Below are positions 44,197 to 52,611 of a stretch of 64,000 nt of DNA, piece by piece. The notes under the pieces are model-generated. The model saw only the letters and a list, made by a program, of their open reading frames with translations. It was not told the DNA's origin and did not search any database. Within the stretch, counting starts at the first letter, position 1. Every line of letters begins with the position of its first letter. A program made the translations under genes and the position numbers. Location: NCBI RefSeq assembly GCF_003287935.1, contig NZ_CP030287.1, positions 3,438,267-3,502,266 of the forward strand, read 5' to 3'. This DNA is from Streptomyces sp. ICC1. Lineage in GTDB: Bacteria; Actinomycetota; Actinomycetes; Streptomycetales; Streptomycetaceae.

Positions 44197-45789
44197 ATGG
44201 CGGCTTCGGCGAACTCGCAGGTCTATCTCGTCGGGGGCGGGGTCGGGAGTCTGGCCGCGGCCGCGTTCCTGATCCGCGACGCGGGTGTGCGCGGGGAGAA
44301 CATCCACGTACTGGAGCAGATCCGGATCGCCGGGGGCTCGATGGACGGCGCGCCCGCGCCGACACCCGAAGGCGGCTACGTCACACGCGGCGGCCGGATG
44401 TTCGAGACCATGTACTACGTCTGCCTGTGGGACCTCCTGGCGACGGTCCCCTCACTGGAGAATCCCACCGTCTCGGTCCTCGATGAGTTCCACGCGTTCA
44501 ACACGGCACACCCGACCAACGCCAAGGCTCGGATCATCCTGAAGGACCGGTCCATCCCGGACGCCTCCAAGCTCGGCCTCGACGCCCGCGACCGGGCCGA
44601 CCTGACGCGGCTGCTGGCCCTGCCCGAGCGCGTCATCGGTGCGCGCCGCATCGACGACTTCTTCCAGCCGCACTTCTTCGAGTCCAACTTCTGGTGCATG
44701 TGGCGCACCACGTTCGCGTTCCAGAACTGGCACTCCGCCATCGAGCTCAAACGCTACTTCCTGCGTTTCGCCCACATGTTCGATCAACTCCACACCCTGT
44801 CTCCCGTGCGGCGGAGCAAGTACAACCAGTACGACTCGGTGATCCGGCCCATCCAGTCGTGGGTGGAGAGCCAAGGGGTGCATCCCGACTTCGGAGTGAC
44901 CGTCACCGACATCGAGTTCGCGGGGGCGCGGGCCAGGCGGGCATCGCGGATCCACCTCGACCGCGGCGAGGGGAACACCGAGATCATCGACCTCGGCCCC
45001 GACGACTACGTGTTCATCACCAACGGCTCGATGACCTCCGACACCACCTACGGCGACAGCAACACGGTGGCGCCGCTCATCCGGGACAAACGCGACGGCT
45101 CCTGGCAGCTCTGGGAGACGATCGCCAAGAAGGCCGACGACTTCGGGCGCCCCACGGCATTCTGCGGAAACATCGACGAGACCAAGTGGCAGTCGTTCAC
45201 GCTCACGATGAGCAGCCGCACGCTGCTGGACCGCATCCAGGCCTACACGGACAACGTGCCGGGCGAGGGCGCGCTGATGACGTGGAAGGACTCACGGTGG
45301 CTGCTGTCGATCGTGGTCCCCGCGCAGCCGCACTTCGCGCACCAGAAGGAGAACACCTACACGCTCTGGGGCTACTCGCTGTTCGGAGATGTACCCGGCG
45401 ACCACGTGCCCAAGAAGATGGACGACTGCACCGGCGCCGAAATCCTGGACGAGCTGCTCGGCCATCTCGGATTCGACGACATCGCCGACGAGGTCCACCG
45501 GACGACGAAGGTCACCACGGTCCAGATGCCCTACATCGACGCGCAGTTCCAGCGCAGGGTCGTCGAGGACCGCCCGCTGGTGATCCCCGACGGCGCCGAG
45601 AACTTCGCCTTCCTCGGGCAGTTCGTCGAGATCCCCGAGGGTGTCGTCTTCACCGTCGAGTACTCGGTGCGCAGCGCCATGATGGCCGTCTACCACCATT
45701 TCGGCATCGACCGGGAGATCCCGCCGATCTACCACGGCCTCTCCGACCCGAAGGTCGCCTGGACCGCCCTCAAGACGGCCTTCGCCTGA
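44197..45789 (+). CDS. ohyA: Oleate hydratase (67-kDa myosin-cross-reactive antigen family)
   Basis: A 530-residue FAD enzyme that adds water to the cis-9 double bond of oleate and related acids, giving 10-hydroxystearate. The FAD-binding N-terminus is VYLVGGGVGSLAAAAFLIRD then HVLEQIRIAGGSMDG. GGRMFETMYYVCLWDLL, FVFITNGSMTSDTTYG-like and YVMPYIDAQFQRR-like motifs of the family follow, and FAFLGQFVEIPEGVVFTVEY ends the FAD domain. Hydroxylation detoxifies unsaturated fatty acids, which fits its position beside a lipase-containing hydrolase island. GGAAGG is 6 nt before ATG 44197; the longer ATG 44164 start is less likely. Confidence 0.93.
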   Translation: MAASANSQVYLVGGGVGSLAAAAFLIRDAGVRGENIHVLEQIRIAGGSMDGAPAPTPEGGYVTRGGRMFETMYYVCLWDLLATVPSLENPTVSVLDEFHAFNTAHPTNAKARIILKDRSIPDASKLGLDARDRADLTRLLALPERVIGARRIDDFFQPHFFESNFWCMWRTTFAFQNWHSAIELKRYFLRFAHMFDQLHTLSPVRRSKYNQYDSVIRPIQSWVESQGVHPDFGVTVTDIEFAGARARRASRIHLDRGEGNTEIIDLGPDDYVFITNGSMTSDTTYGDSNTVAPLIRDKRDGSWQLWETIAKKADDFGRPTAFCGNIDETKWQSFTLTMSSRTLLDRIQAYTDNVPGEGALMTWKDSRWLLSIVVPAQPHFAHQKENTYTLWGYSLFGDVPGDHVPKKMDDCTGAEILDELLGHLGFDDIADEVHRTTKVTTVQMPYIDAQFQRRVVEDRPLVIPDGAENFAFLGQFVEIPEGVVFTVEYSVRSAMMAVYHHFGIDREIPPIYHGLSDPKVAWTALKTAFA

Positions 45790-46070
45790 CCCGCCCGCGC
45801 TCCGTCGCACCGATCACACGGTGGAACTCGGCCGCCTGGCTCTCGGCCCAGTTCCGGATCGCGGCGAAGGGGCCGATCGCGCCGTCGCGCAACGACGTGA
45901 GGGCTGTCTCGGTACGCGGCGGCACCTCGGCGTACACCTTGCGGTCGACCAGGCCGTCCCGTTCGGTCTCGCGGAGGTTGACGGTCAGGGCCTTGGGGGG
46001 TGATGCCCGCAACCGCGTCGCACAGGGCGGAGAACCGGTGGGTGCCCGACGCGAGCATGAGGGTGAATAG
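45770..46070 (-). pseudogene. HxlR-family transcriptional regulator, frameshifted and truncated
   Basis: One minus-strand frame reads ELFTLMLASGTHRFSALCDA then VAGITP, the other continues KALTVNLRETERDGLVDRKV and YAEVPPRTETALTSLRDGAI. Joined, these give a typical HxlR winged helix. The switch occurs in a run of six G/C bases (45995-46000), where five would keep the frame. The N-terminal GGKW helix is missing as well. The 3' end overlaps the oleate hydratase stop. A sequencing error could restore the frame but not the missing start. Confidence 0.6.
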
Positions 46071-46079
46071 CTCTGGACC

Positions 46080-46200
46080 GCCGCGCCCGCGAGGGCATGA
46101 AGCTCATCCAGCCCGTCCTCGACGCGATCCGCCAGACCCCGGCCATCAACGACGACCCCACCATGCTCAACCTCCGCCCGGAGCGTGTACCGGCGCCCGT
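46080..46200 (+). other. Coding-like plus-strand fragment of unknown origin
   Basis: From ATG 46097 the frame reads MKLIQPVLDAIRQTPAINDD then PTMLNLRPERV with almost all third positions G or C, unlike chance. No ribosome site precedes it and the later frame merges out of phase with the 133-aa gene. It may be the relic of a gene head or tail inserted between the HxlR relic and the next gene. Confidence 0.25.
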
Positions 46201-46333
46201 TCACCTTCTCGCCGCCCACGGGCTTCCGCGCTCCCCTGCCGTGAGCCGTTACCGCTCCCGTGGGTGTGGTGGGACAACGGGGGAACGGGAGCCCCTGCCA
46301 GGGGCCCTCGCAAGGGAAGGGGACACGAGCGAC

Positions 46334-46735
46334 ATGCCTACTGGTACCTGGGACGCCAGCGTGAAGCAGTTGTGCTTCGCGGACGACGGCACCCTGTTCA
46401 CCGCCGACACCATCACCACCGGCGGCCCGTACGACGTCATCGCGGACATCGAGATCGGCGCCGAGCTGAACGGTTTCGCCAACGCCCACCGCCTGATCGT
46501 GACCGTCACCAACCTCACCACCAACCAGGTCATCGGCACCCAGACCCTGGCCATCCCCCTTACCCCCACCCACGATGTCCGCCGCGAGCAGCTTCGCGCG
46601 GACTTCCCGAGCCTGGCGGCCAATACGGCCAACGACGGGGACCTGCTGGTGGCCCGCTGCTCCTACAAGGTCACCGCGGGCGTCCACACCGACATCGCGC
46701 ACGCCACCTCAGATCTGGCCATCGCCACAACCTGA
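46334..46735 (+). CDS. Hypothetical beta-rich protein, unknown family
   Basis: A 133-residue soluble protein that I do not recognise. It is rich in beta-type and Thr residues ([40 protein letters not shown]), with a central [11 protein letters not shown] strand and a single Cys pair spread apart (QLCFAD, ARCSYK). No signal peptide or membrane helix. GGAAGGGG lies about 11 nt before ATG 46334. The pattern resembles small immunoglobulin-like or viral-type beta sandwiches, but that is only fold speculation. A Cys/Trp-rich 23-codon ORF follows 53 bp downstream, and then a terminator, so the two probably share one transcript. Confidence 0.6.
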   Translation: MPTGTWDASVKQLCFADDGTLFTADTITTGGPYDVIADIEIGAELNGFANAHRLIVTVTNLTTNQVIGTQTLAIPLTPTHDVRREQLRADFPSLAANTANDGDLLVARCSYKVTAGVHTDIAHATSDLAIATT

Positions 46736-46788
46736 CCCAGGCGACGGCCCACTCGGGGGGATTCCGGGGGAGGGAGGAGGTGATCAGG

Positions 46789-46860
46789 ATGGATGTCGTC
46801 GTGAGCGTGTACGTGCACGTCAGCACGTGGTGCTGCCACTGCTGGCCCTGCTGGTGGTAG
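46789..46860 (+). CDS. 23-residue Cys/Trp-rich mini-protein with optimal ribosome site
   Basis: An ORF too short for routine calling. GGAGGTGATC (46775-46784) is the exact complement of the 16S rRNA 3' end and stands 4-5 nt before ATG 46789. The peptide has a Val-rich hydrophobic start ([11 protein letters not shown]) and ends [12 protein letters not shown], four Cys and four Trp in 12 residues. A 12-bp-stem terminator begins 15 nt after the stop, so the ORF closes the transcript of the 133-aa gene. It may be a peptide product, a metal-binding or toxin-like peptide, or a Cys/Trp-codon attenuator; no regulated gene follows on this strand. Not recognised as any known peptide. Confidence 0.55.
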   Translation: MDVVVSVYVHVSTWCCHCWPCWW

Positions 46861-46874
46861 AAAACGGAAAAGAC

Positions 46875-46911
46875 TGTGCCCCCGAGAGCACCCAAGGCCC
46901 TCGGGGGCACA
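46875..46911 (+). terminator. Terminator of the mini-protein transcript
   Basis: TGTGCCCCCGAG and CTCGGGGGCACA form a 12-bp stem around a 13-nt loop, preceded by an A-rich stretch that gives T residues on the opposite strand. It also lies downstream of the minus-strand trxB remnant. Confidence 0.75.
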
Positions 46912-46979
46912 GCCGTGCACAGTCTGCGGGACAGGCCGGGATGGGAGAGCCCGCGACTGCTCCGAACCCGAGCCGGAAG

Positions 46980-47129
46980 CGAGCCGCCGACGAAGATCGA
47001 GCTGCCGAACAGCAAGGGCTTCAGCTGTGCGCGGGCGGTGTGGAGGGCGGCGGTGTATCCGGCGGGGTCGGAGCCGATGATGATGACGTTGCGTATGCCG
47101 TCGGCGGCGGTGGTCGTCACGTCGGTCAC
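46980..47129 (-). pseudogene. Thioredoxin reductase N-terminal fragment (ArsT-like)
   Basis: Fifty codons from ATG 47129 encode [20 protein letters not shown] and [20 protein letters not shown], the FAD-binding start of bacterial thioredoxin reductase. The dinucleotide glycine motif GxGxxG is damaged (GSDPAG, where GSGPAG is expected), and after FVGGS the similarity stops; the frame continues into unrelated sequence. It starts 5 bp after arsC on the same strand, the usual order arsC-arsT in Streptomyces arsenic operons. So it is a decayed end of an ars operon. Confidence 0.65.
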
Positions 47130-47133
47130 GGGG

Positions 47134-47553
47134 TCAGGCCTGCTTCTTGGCGTCGATCTCCGCGATCAGGCCCTCGATGAGGCCCTTGATCTCGTCGCGG
47201 ATGGGGCGGACGGCCTCGACGCCCTGGCCTGCCGGGTCCTCCAGCTGCCAGTCGAGGTACGTCTTGCCGGGGAAGTACGGGCAGGCGTCGCCGCAGCCCA
47301 TCGTGATGATGTAGTCGGACGCCTGGGCGGCCTCCGGAGTGAGGACCTTCGGCTTCTGGTCGGAGATGTCGATGCCCAGCTCGGCCATGGCGGCGACGGC
47401 CGAGGGGTTGATCTGCTCTCCGGGGACCGAGCCGGCGGAGCGGACCTCGACGCGGTCGCCGGCGAGGTGGCGCAGGAACCCGGCGGCCATCTGGGAGCGG
47501 CCCGCGTTGTGGATGCAGACGAACAGGACGGAGGCGGCAGGAGCGGAGGACAT
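47134..47553 (-). CDS. arsC: Thioredoxin-coupled arsenate reductase
   Basis: A 139-residue low-molecular-weight-phosphatase-type ArsC that reduces arsenate to arsenite. The P-loop is [19 protein letters not shown] (C-x5-R), with nucleophile Cys near residue 15. The redox pair of the thioredoxin-coupled class lies in [13 protein letters not shown] (two Cys spaced C-x3-C). The general acid loop [11 protein letters not shown] follows. It starts at ATG 47553 with AAGGAAG upstream. No arsR or arsenite exporter is in the window; only the fragment of thioredoxin reductase follows, so resistance may be incomplete unless those genes are elsewhere. Confidence 0.92.
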   Translation of the reverse strand: MSSAPAASVLFVCIHNAGRSQMAAGFLRHLAGDRVEVRSAGSVPGEQINPSAVAAMAELGIDISDQKPKVLTPEAAQASDYIITMGCGDACPYFPGKTYLDWQLEDPAGQGVEAVRPIRDEIKGLIEGLIAEIDAKKQA

Positions 47554-47680
47554 CTGTTTCTTCCTTGGGGTGAGGCGACTGCGGTGGGGGTGTGCGGGGG
47601 CGCGCGGGGGAGGGCGGGCCTGCGAGAATGGCGGTGCACCCGCCGGACCGCCCGTCCGCCCGCCTGGTCGGCGGTCCGCA

Positions 47681-47698
47681 GTACCCGTACCCGTACCC
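47681..47698. repeat. Hexamer tandem repeat upstream of menG
   Basis: Three consecutive GTACCC units, ending 15 bp before the menG start. It may affect the menG promoter or its length may vary between strains. Confidence 0.6.
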
Positions 47699-47713
47699 GA
47701 GGGGCCAACGCCA

Positions 47714-48406
47714 GTGACCACCGCTTCCCTGGACAAGCAGCCGCACGAAGTCGCCTCCATGTTCGACGACGTGGCGGCGAACTACGACCTCACCAACGAC
47801 GTCCTCTCCCTCGGGCAGGCCCGCCTGTGGCGCAAGGAGGTCGCCAAGGCGGTCGGAGCGCGCCCCGGGCACCTGGTCCTGGACCTGGCCGCCGGGACGG
47901 CGACGTCCTCGCTGCCCTTCGCCGCGACCGGCGCGTACGTCGTCCCCTGCGACTTCTCCCTCGGCATGCTCCGCGAGGGCAAGAAGCGCAACCCCTGGCT
48001 CCCGCTGACCGCCGGCGACGCGACGAGGCTCCCCTTCAAGGACGGGGTCTTCGATTCGGTGACCATCTCCTTCGGCCTGCGCAACGTCCAGGACACCGAC
48101 GCGGCCCTGCGCGAGCTGTACCGGGTCACGAAGCCCGGCGGCCAGGTCGTGATCTGCGAGTTCTCGCAGCCCACCTGGGCGCCCTTCCGGACCGTGTACA
48201 CCGAGTACCTGATGCGCGCGATGCCGCCGGTGGCCCGGGCCGTCTCCTCCAACCCGGACGCCTACGTCTACCTCGCCGACTCCATCCGCGCCTGGCCCGA
48301 CCAGCCGGCGCTGGCCGCGCTGCTGCAGAAGGCCGGCTGGTCCAAGGTGGCCTGGCGCAACCTGAGCGGCGGCATCGTGGCCCTGCACCGCGGTACCAAG
48401 GGGTAG
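47714..48406 (+). CDS. menG: Demethylmenaquinone methyltransferase
   Basis: A 230-residue UbiE/MenG-type methyltransferase making menaquinone from demethylmenaquinone, the quinone used by the NADH dehydrogenase encoded to the right. The family start [20 protein letters not shown] and [18 protein letters not shown] (motif I), then [20 protein letters not shown] and [20 protein letters not shown], are all present. Start GTG 47714. It is the first of a plus-strand pair with glutaminase (6 bp apart). In S. coelicolor this gene belongs to the futalosine/menaquinone neighbourhood. Confidence 0.94.
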   Translation: MTTASLDKQPHEVASMFDDVAANYDLTNDVLSLGQARLWRKEVAKAVGARPGHLVLDLAAGTATSSLPFAATGAYVVPCDFSLGMLREGKKRNPWLPLTAGDATRLPFKDGVFDSVTISFGLRNVQDTDAALRELYRVTKPGGQVVICEFSQPTWAPFRTVYTEYLMRAMPPVARAVSSNPDAYVYLADSIRAWPDQPALAALLQKAGWSKVAWRNLSGGIVALHRGTKG

Positions 48407-48412
48407 TTTCCC

Positions 48413-49324
48413 GTGGACTACCAGGCGCTGCTGGAGCAGGTCGCGAAGGACATCGCCCCGCTGGTCGGCAGCGGGGCGCCCGCCGAGTACATCCCGGCGC
48501 TGGCGTCCGTGGACCCCCGGCAGTTCGGGATGGCCGTCGCCGACCTCGACGGCAACGTCTTCGGGGTGGGCGACTGGCGCACCCCGTTCTCCGCCCAGTC
48601 CATCACCAAGGTGTTCGCGCTGGCCCTCGCGCTCGCCGAGGGCGGCGACAGCCTGTGGGAGCGGGTCGGCCGGGAACCCTCCGGCAACCCCTTCAACTCC
48701 CTGGTGCAGCTGGAGTACGAGAACGGCATCCCGCGCAACCCGTTCATCAACGCGGGCGCGCTCGTGGTCACCGACCGGCTCCAGACGCTGACGGGCGACG
48801 CGAGCAGCGAACTGCTGCGCTTCCTGCGGGAGGAGAGCCAGAACGAGGACCTCGGCTTCGACCCGGAGGTCGCCGCCTCCGAGTCCGAGCACGGTGACCG
48901 CAACGCGGCGCTCGCCCACTTCATGGCGAGCTACGGGAACCTCGACAACCCGGTGCCGGCCCTGCTGGAGCACTACTTCTGGCAGTGCTCGATCGAGATG
49001 TCCTGCGCGGACCTGGCCCGCGCCGGGCGCTTCCTGGCCCGCCACGGCCTGCGCGCGGACGGCACGCGGCTGCTGACCCGCAGCGAGGCGAAGCAGATCA
49101 ACGCGGTCATGCTGACGTGCGGAACCTACGACGCGGCGGGGGAGTTCGCCTACCGCGTCGGCCTGCCGGGCAAGAGCGGCGTCGGCGGCGGCATCGTGGC
49201 GGTCGTGCCCGGCGCGTGCACGCTGGCCGCGTGGAGCCCGGGCCTGGACCCCCAGGGCAACTCGGTGGCGGCCGTCGCCGCCCTGGACCGCTTCACCACG
49301 TTGACGGGCCTGTCGGTCTTCTGA
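48413..49324 (+). CDS. glsA: Glutaminase
   Basis: A 303-residue glutaminase of the serine-dependent beta-lactamase-like fold, converting glutamine to glutamate and ammonia. The catalytic Ser-Lys pair is in FSAQSITKVFALALAL (S-x-x-K). NPFINAGALVVTDRL, EHYFWQCSIEMSCADLARAG and LTCGTYDAAGEFAYRVGLPG with the late Tyr complete the pocket, and KSGVGGGIVAVVPG is the final motif. GTG 48413 begins 6 bp after menG, so the two are probably co-transcribed. Length is typical. Confidence 0.94.
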   Translation: MDYQALLEQVAKDIAPLVGSGAPAEYIPALASVDPRQFGMAVADLDGNVFGVGDWRTPFSAQSITKVFALALALAEGGDSLWERVGREPSGNPFNSLVQLEYENGIPRNPFINAGALVVTDRLQTLTGDASSELLRFLREESQNEDLGFDPEVAASESEHGDRNAALAHFMASYGNLDNPVPALLEHYFWQCSIEMSCADLARAGRFLARHGLRADGTRLLTRSEAKQINAVMLTCGTYDAAGEFAYRVGLPGKSGVGGGIVAVVPGACTLAAWSPGLDPQGNSVAAVAALDRFTTLTGLSVF

Positions 49325-49384
49325 CGCGCGGGGCCCGGCCCGAGCCCCAGGACGGCGGCGGGCCGGCCCCGCGCGGCGGTGGCG

Positions 49385-49915
49385 CTACTCGTCCCGCAGG
49401 GTCAGCGTGTAGCGCCGGCCGTACCGGGTGCCGCCGGGGAGCGGGAACCGCTCCGCCAAGGTCATCCCCAGCCGCTCCGCGACCGCGATCGACCGCAGGT
49501 TCTCGTCGCTGATCATCGCCACCACCTCCGGGACACCCGCCTCCCGCACCCGCTCCACCGTCGCCAGCGCAGCCGCGTACGCGTACCCCTTGCCCCAAGC
49601 GGAGCGTCCCAGCCGCCACCCGATCTCGATCTCCCCGACCGGCCCCCACGCCTTCTCCGCGGGCCACGGCTGGGCCCCGGTGAAGCCGATGACCCCGCCC
49701 TCCGCGTCCAGCAGCGTCCACAGGCAGTAGCCGAGCTGGGCGTCGTGCATGCGCTGGCGCGCGGTGAACTCCTCGTAGGCCGACAGTTCGGCGGGACCTC
49801 CGAGGAACTCCATGACCTCGGGGTCGTCGAAGACGCCGTGCCACGCGCGCGCGTCCTCGTCGGTGGGCACGCGGAGCTGTACGGCGGGCAGTGGCCGGGT
49901 CGGCGAGGTGGTCAT
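49385..49915 (-). CDS. GNAT family N-acetyltransferase (RimJ/RimL type)
   Basis: A 176-residue acetyltransferase. LRVPTDEDARAWHGVFDDPE opens the RimJ/RimL-like fold; GEIEIGWRLGRSAWGKGYAY gives the acetyl-CoA-binding loop (RSAWGKGYA fits Q/R-x-x-G-x-G/A), and MISDENLRSIAVAERLGMTL is the typical Asn-x-x-S helix of the family, with a C-terminal YTLTLRDE strand. Such proteins acetylate ribosomal proteins, antibiotics or small metabolites; the substrate here is unknown. It is convergent with glutaminase and divergent from the flavoprotein gene. ATG 49915 has no strong ribosome site. Confidence 0.87.
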   Translation of the reverse strand: MTTSPTRPLPAVQLRVPTDEDARAWHGVFDDPEVMEFLGGPAELSAYEEFTARQRMHDAQLGYCLWTLLDAEGGVIGFTGAQPWPAEKAWGPVGEIEIGWRLGRSAWGKGYAYAAALATVERVREAGVPEVVAMISDENLRSIAVAERLGMTLAERFPLPGGTRYGRRYTLTLRDE

Positions 49916-50012
49916 CAGGGCAGCCCTTCGGATCGTGATCTCTCTCGCTGCATAGACTGCACGTGTCTTGTGCCGTTGGGCACCCCTTATCGAGCCTTCG
50001 GGAGACCCCGCA

Positions 50013-51296
50013 GTGACCGAGCCCCTCTCCGAACACTCCGCGGACGTGATCGTCGTCGGGGCCGGGCCCGCCGGCTCGACCACCGCCTACTACCTGGCCA
50101 AGGCCGGACTCGACGTCCTGCTCCTGGAGAAGACGGCGTTCCCGCGCGAGAAGGTGTGCGGCGACGGTCTGACCCCGCGCGCCACCAAGCAGCTGGTGTC
50201 GATGGGCATCGACGTCTCCGAGGAGGCGGGCTGGCTCCGCAACAAGGGCCTGCGGATCATCGGCGGCGGCCAGCGCCTCCAGCTGGACTGGCCGGAGCTG
50301 GCCTCCTTCCCCGACTACGGACTCGTCCGCAAGCGCGACGACTTCGACGAGACGCTGGCCCGCCAGGCGCAGAAGGCGGGCGCCCGCCTCTACGAGCGCT
50401 GCAACGTCGGCGAGCCCGTACGCGATCCCCGTACCGGCCACATCACCGGAGTGACGGCGAAGCTCGGCGAGGAGAAGACCCCGGTCACCTTCAGCGCCCC
50501 GCTCGTCGTCGCGGCCGACGGCAACTCCTCGCGGCTGTCGCTGGCGATGGGTCTGCACCGCCGTGACGACCGCCCGATGGGCGTGGCCGTGCGCACGTAC
50601 TTCACCTCGCCCCGGCACGACGACGACTACCTGGAGTCCTGGCTGGAGCTGTGGGACCGGCGCGGCGCCGAGGACCGGCTGCTGCCCGGCTACGGCTGGA
50701 TCTTCGGCATGGGCGACGGCACCTCCAACGTCGGCCTCGGCATCCTCAACTCCTCCTCCGCCTTCAAGGAGCTGGACTGGCGCGAGGTCCTCAAGGCCTG
50801 GTGCGCGTCCATGCCGGAGGACTGGGGCTACACGCCCGAGAACATGACGCAGCCCATCCGCGGCGCGGCCCTGCCGATGGCCTTCAACCGCCAGCCGCAC
50901 TACACCAAGGGCCTGCTGCTCGTCGGTGACGCGGGCGGCCTCGTCAACCCGTTCAACGGCGAGGGCATCGCCTACGCGATGGAGTCGGGCCAGATCGCCG
51001 CCGACGTCATCGTCCAGGCGCACTCGCGCGCCACCCCGTCGCTGCGCGAACTGACCCTGCACAGCTACCCGAAGGTCCTCAAGGAGACCTACGGCGGCTA
51101 CTACACGCTGGGCCGCGCGTTCGTGAAGCTCATCGGCAACCCGAAGGTCATGAAGATCGCCACCCAGCGCGGCCTGAGCCACCCGGTGCTGATGAAGTTC
51201 ACCCTGAAGATGCTGGCCAACCTGACCGACCCGACGGGCGGCGACGCGATGGACCGCGTCATCAACGGCCTCTCCAAGGTGGCCCCGAAGGCCTGA
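50013..51296 (+). CDS. Geranylgeranyl reductase family flavoprotein
   Basis: A 427-residue FAD-dependent oxidoreductase of the geranylgeranyl reductase/FixC type. ADVIVVGAGPAGSTTAYYLA (Rossmann, GxGxxG) and VLLLEKTAFPREKVCGDGLT (the CGDG motif) open it; LLLVGDAGGLVNPFNGEGIA is the second FAD motif. The actinobacterial homologue next to nuo and menG probably saturates the isoprenoid tail of menaquinone, as MenJ does in mycobacteria, which would fit the adjacent menG. GGAGA lies 7 nt before GTG 50013. The C-terminal half is helical (RGLSHPVLMKFTLKMLANLT). Confidence 0.88.
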   Translation: MTEPLSEHSADVIVVGAGPAGSTTAYYLAKAGLDVLLLEKTAFPREKVCGDGLTPRATKQLVSMGIDVSEEAGWLRNKGLRIIGGGQRLQLDWPELASFPDYGLVRKRDDFDETLARQAQKAGARLYERCNVGEPVRDPRTGHITGVTAKLGEEKTPVTFSAPLVVAADGNSSRLSLAMGLHRRDDRPMGVAVRTYFTSPRHDDDYLESWLELWDRRGAEDRLLPGYGWIFGMGDGTSNVGLGILNSSSAFKELDWREVLKAWCASMPEDWGYTPENMTQPIRGAALPMAFNRQPHYTKGLLLVGDAGGLVNPFNGEGIAYAMESGQIAADVIVQAHSRATPSLRELTLHSYPKVLKETYGGYYTLGRAFVKLIGNPKVMKIATQRGLSHPVLMKFTLKMLANLTDPTGGDAMDRVINGLSKVAPKA

Positions 51297-51358
51297 CCGT
51301 TCAGCCCGGGTCGCACGGCACGAGGCCGCGCGACCCGGGCGTACATGGCTGGGCTCTC

Positions 51359-51805
51359 TCAGACGTTGACGATCTTCACCCTAGGGGAGCCGGGAAGTTC
51401 CTCGGCAGCCTTGCACAGCGCCGGGATGTGCGACGTGTCGGACGTGACGAGCAGTACCGGGGGTGTGCAGAGCGAGGCCGTGGCGACCACGAGTGCGTCC
51501 ACGAGGCATTCGTGTCCGTCGAGGCCCGAGACGTCCAGCAGCTTTGCCGCGGCTTCCGTCACCGCGTCGGTGACCGGCTTCACGTCGAACCGGGACAGCA
51601 GGAACTGGAGCCGCTCGACGGCCTCCCCGTTTCGGCGTACTTCCAAGGGCGTCAGGGCAGAGAGTGCCACTCGTCGGCCGCTCTGCTGAGCGATCTCGAT
51701 GCGCGCACGCATCCCCTCGTCGCCGTCGACGTGCAGCGAGAGCCCTTGGGCGTCCAGGACCAGCGTGCCCTCGCTCTTGGCCTTGATCTTGAGGCGCTTG
51801 CTCAC
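51359..51805 (-). CDS. PIN-domain ribonuclease toxin (VapC-like)
   Basis: A 148-residue PIN-domain protein. Acidic active-site residues occur at the expected places: LVLDAQGLSLH near residue 17, LTPLEVRRNG near 52, DALVVATASL near 104 and LLVTSDTSHIPAL near 119. The start GTG 51805 overlaps the antitoxin's stop (GTGA), so both are made from one transcript. PIN toxins cleave RNA (often tRNA or rRNA) when released. The gene order and size fit a VapBC module, though the toxin's N-terminus is basic and longer than usual (SKRLKIKAKSEG). Confidence 0.8.
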   Translation of the reverse strand: MSKRLKIKAKSEGTLVLDAQGLSLHVDGDEGMRARIEIAQQSGRRVALSALTPLEVRRNGEAVERLQFLLSRFDVKPVTDAVTEAAAKLLDVSGLDGHECLVDALVVATASLCTPPVLLVTSDTSHIPALCKAAEELPGSPRVKIVNV

Positions 51806-52044
51806 CACTCCTGTTCCGCCTGCCGCCGCGCTTCGGCGGAGACGGGGCCGAAAGCCTTGCGGTCGGCCGCCACGACCTCGCGTAGCTTCTGCGCGGCGAG
51901 CCATTCCTCCAGGGCTTCGGCCACGACGGAGGAGAAGCCGCTCTTGCCGGTGCGCTCCTCGACTTCCTTGATCAACGACTGCGCCAGCGACACCGATCTC
52001 TTGCCGGCCCGCTCGGCGGACTGGGGGGCTACGTGGCTGCTCAT
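51802..52044 (-). CDS. VapB-like antitoxin
   Basis: An 80-residue protein upstream of and coupled to the PIN toxin. The middle (RAGKRSVSLAQSLIKEVEER, then TGKSGFSSVVAEALEEWLAA) has the ribbon-helix-helix pattern of VapB/CopG antitoxins, followed by an acidic-basic toxin-binding tail (EVVAADRKAFGPVSAEARRQ). It likely binds its own promoter and masks the toxin. A low-GC stretch with TAGATA immediately precedes ATG 52044, so the transcript may be leaderless. Confidence 0.78.
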   Translation of the reverse strand: MSSHVAPQSAERAGKRSVSLAQSLIKEVEERTGKSGFSSVVAEALEEWLAAQKLREVVAADRKAFGPVSAEARRQAEQEW

Positions 52045-52140
52045 ATCTAAAACGTATCACCGCTGGTAGGAAATTTCCCGTCCGATCCTTACCCCGGTGG
52101 AACCAGGGTGGCCCCCAAGGCCTGATCCGGGGTGGAGCCG

Positions 52141-52503
52141 TCAAGCGGGCTGGGCCGGGGGGAGGTCTTCCGGGCGGACCGGCTGGTCGTGGGGGGTGTC
52201 GGCGGCCGGTTCGTACGGGGCTTCGGGCGCGGCGTGGACGGTGCGGATGCAGCGCGTCAGCAGGACCAGGCCGCAGATCAGCAGCGCCCCGGAGGCCGTC
52301 CAGTCGAGGCCGAGGGTGATCGGGGAGTTGGGCTTCTGCCACGGGCGGGCGGTGGTCAGCAGCCAGCCGCCCAGGGCCAGCAGGCCGAGCCCGCCGGCGG
52401 CCCGGACGGCGGTGGGGTCGGCGGCCGGGGCCGCGGCGTGGCCGGCGGGCGGCCGGGCGGCGGAGCCGTGGCCGGGGGTTTCGTCGGACGGCCTGGTGAT
52501 CAC
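52141..52503 (-). CDS. Small hypothetical membrane protein
   Basis: A 120-residue protein with two hydrophobic helices, at about residues 33-52 (AAGGLGLLALGGWLLTTARP) and 68-86 (SGALLICGLVLLTRCI), and Pro/Ala-rich ends. The short loop between helices is PWQKPNSPITLGLDW. I do not recognise a family. Start ATG 52503. It may be an envelope protein; the neighbours (a lipoprotein and a secreted I36-like protein) are also envelope or exported. A 13-bp tandem repeat array separates it from the lipoprotein gene. Confidence 0.55.
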   Translation of the reverse strand: MITRPSDETPGHGSAARPPAGHAAAPAADPTAVRAAGGLGLLALGGWLLTTARPWQKPNSPITLGLDWTASGALLICGLVLLTRCIRTVHAAPEAPYEPAADTPHDQPVRPEDLPPAQPA

Positions 52504-52611
52504 GGATCACCACCTCCTGGGCTGACTCGGGCGTGCTCGCCCGGCCATCTTCGCAGGGGTGCGGCCGGTTCGGTACGGGCGCCCGCCCAGCAGACGGACA
52601 CCGCAGCGGGC

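Noticed and set aside
47041..48897. 673-codon plus-strand ORF over arsC and menG
   Set aside because: It is a run-on frame antisense to arsC and out of frame with menG; genuine genes explain the region.
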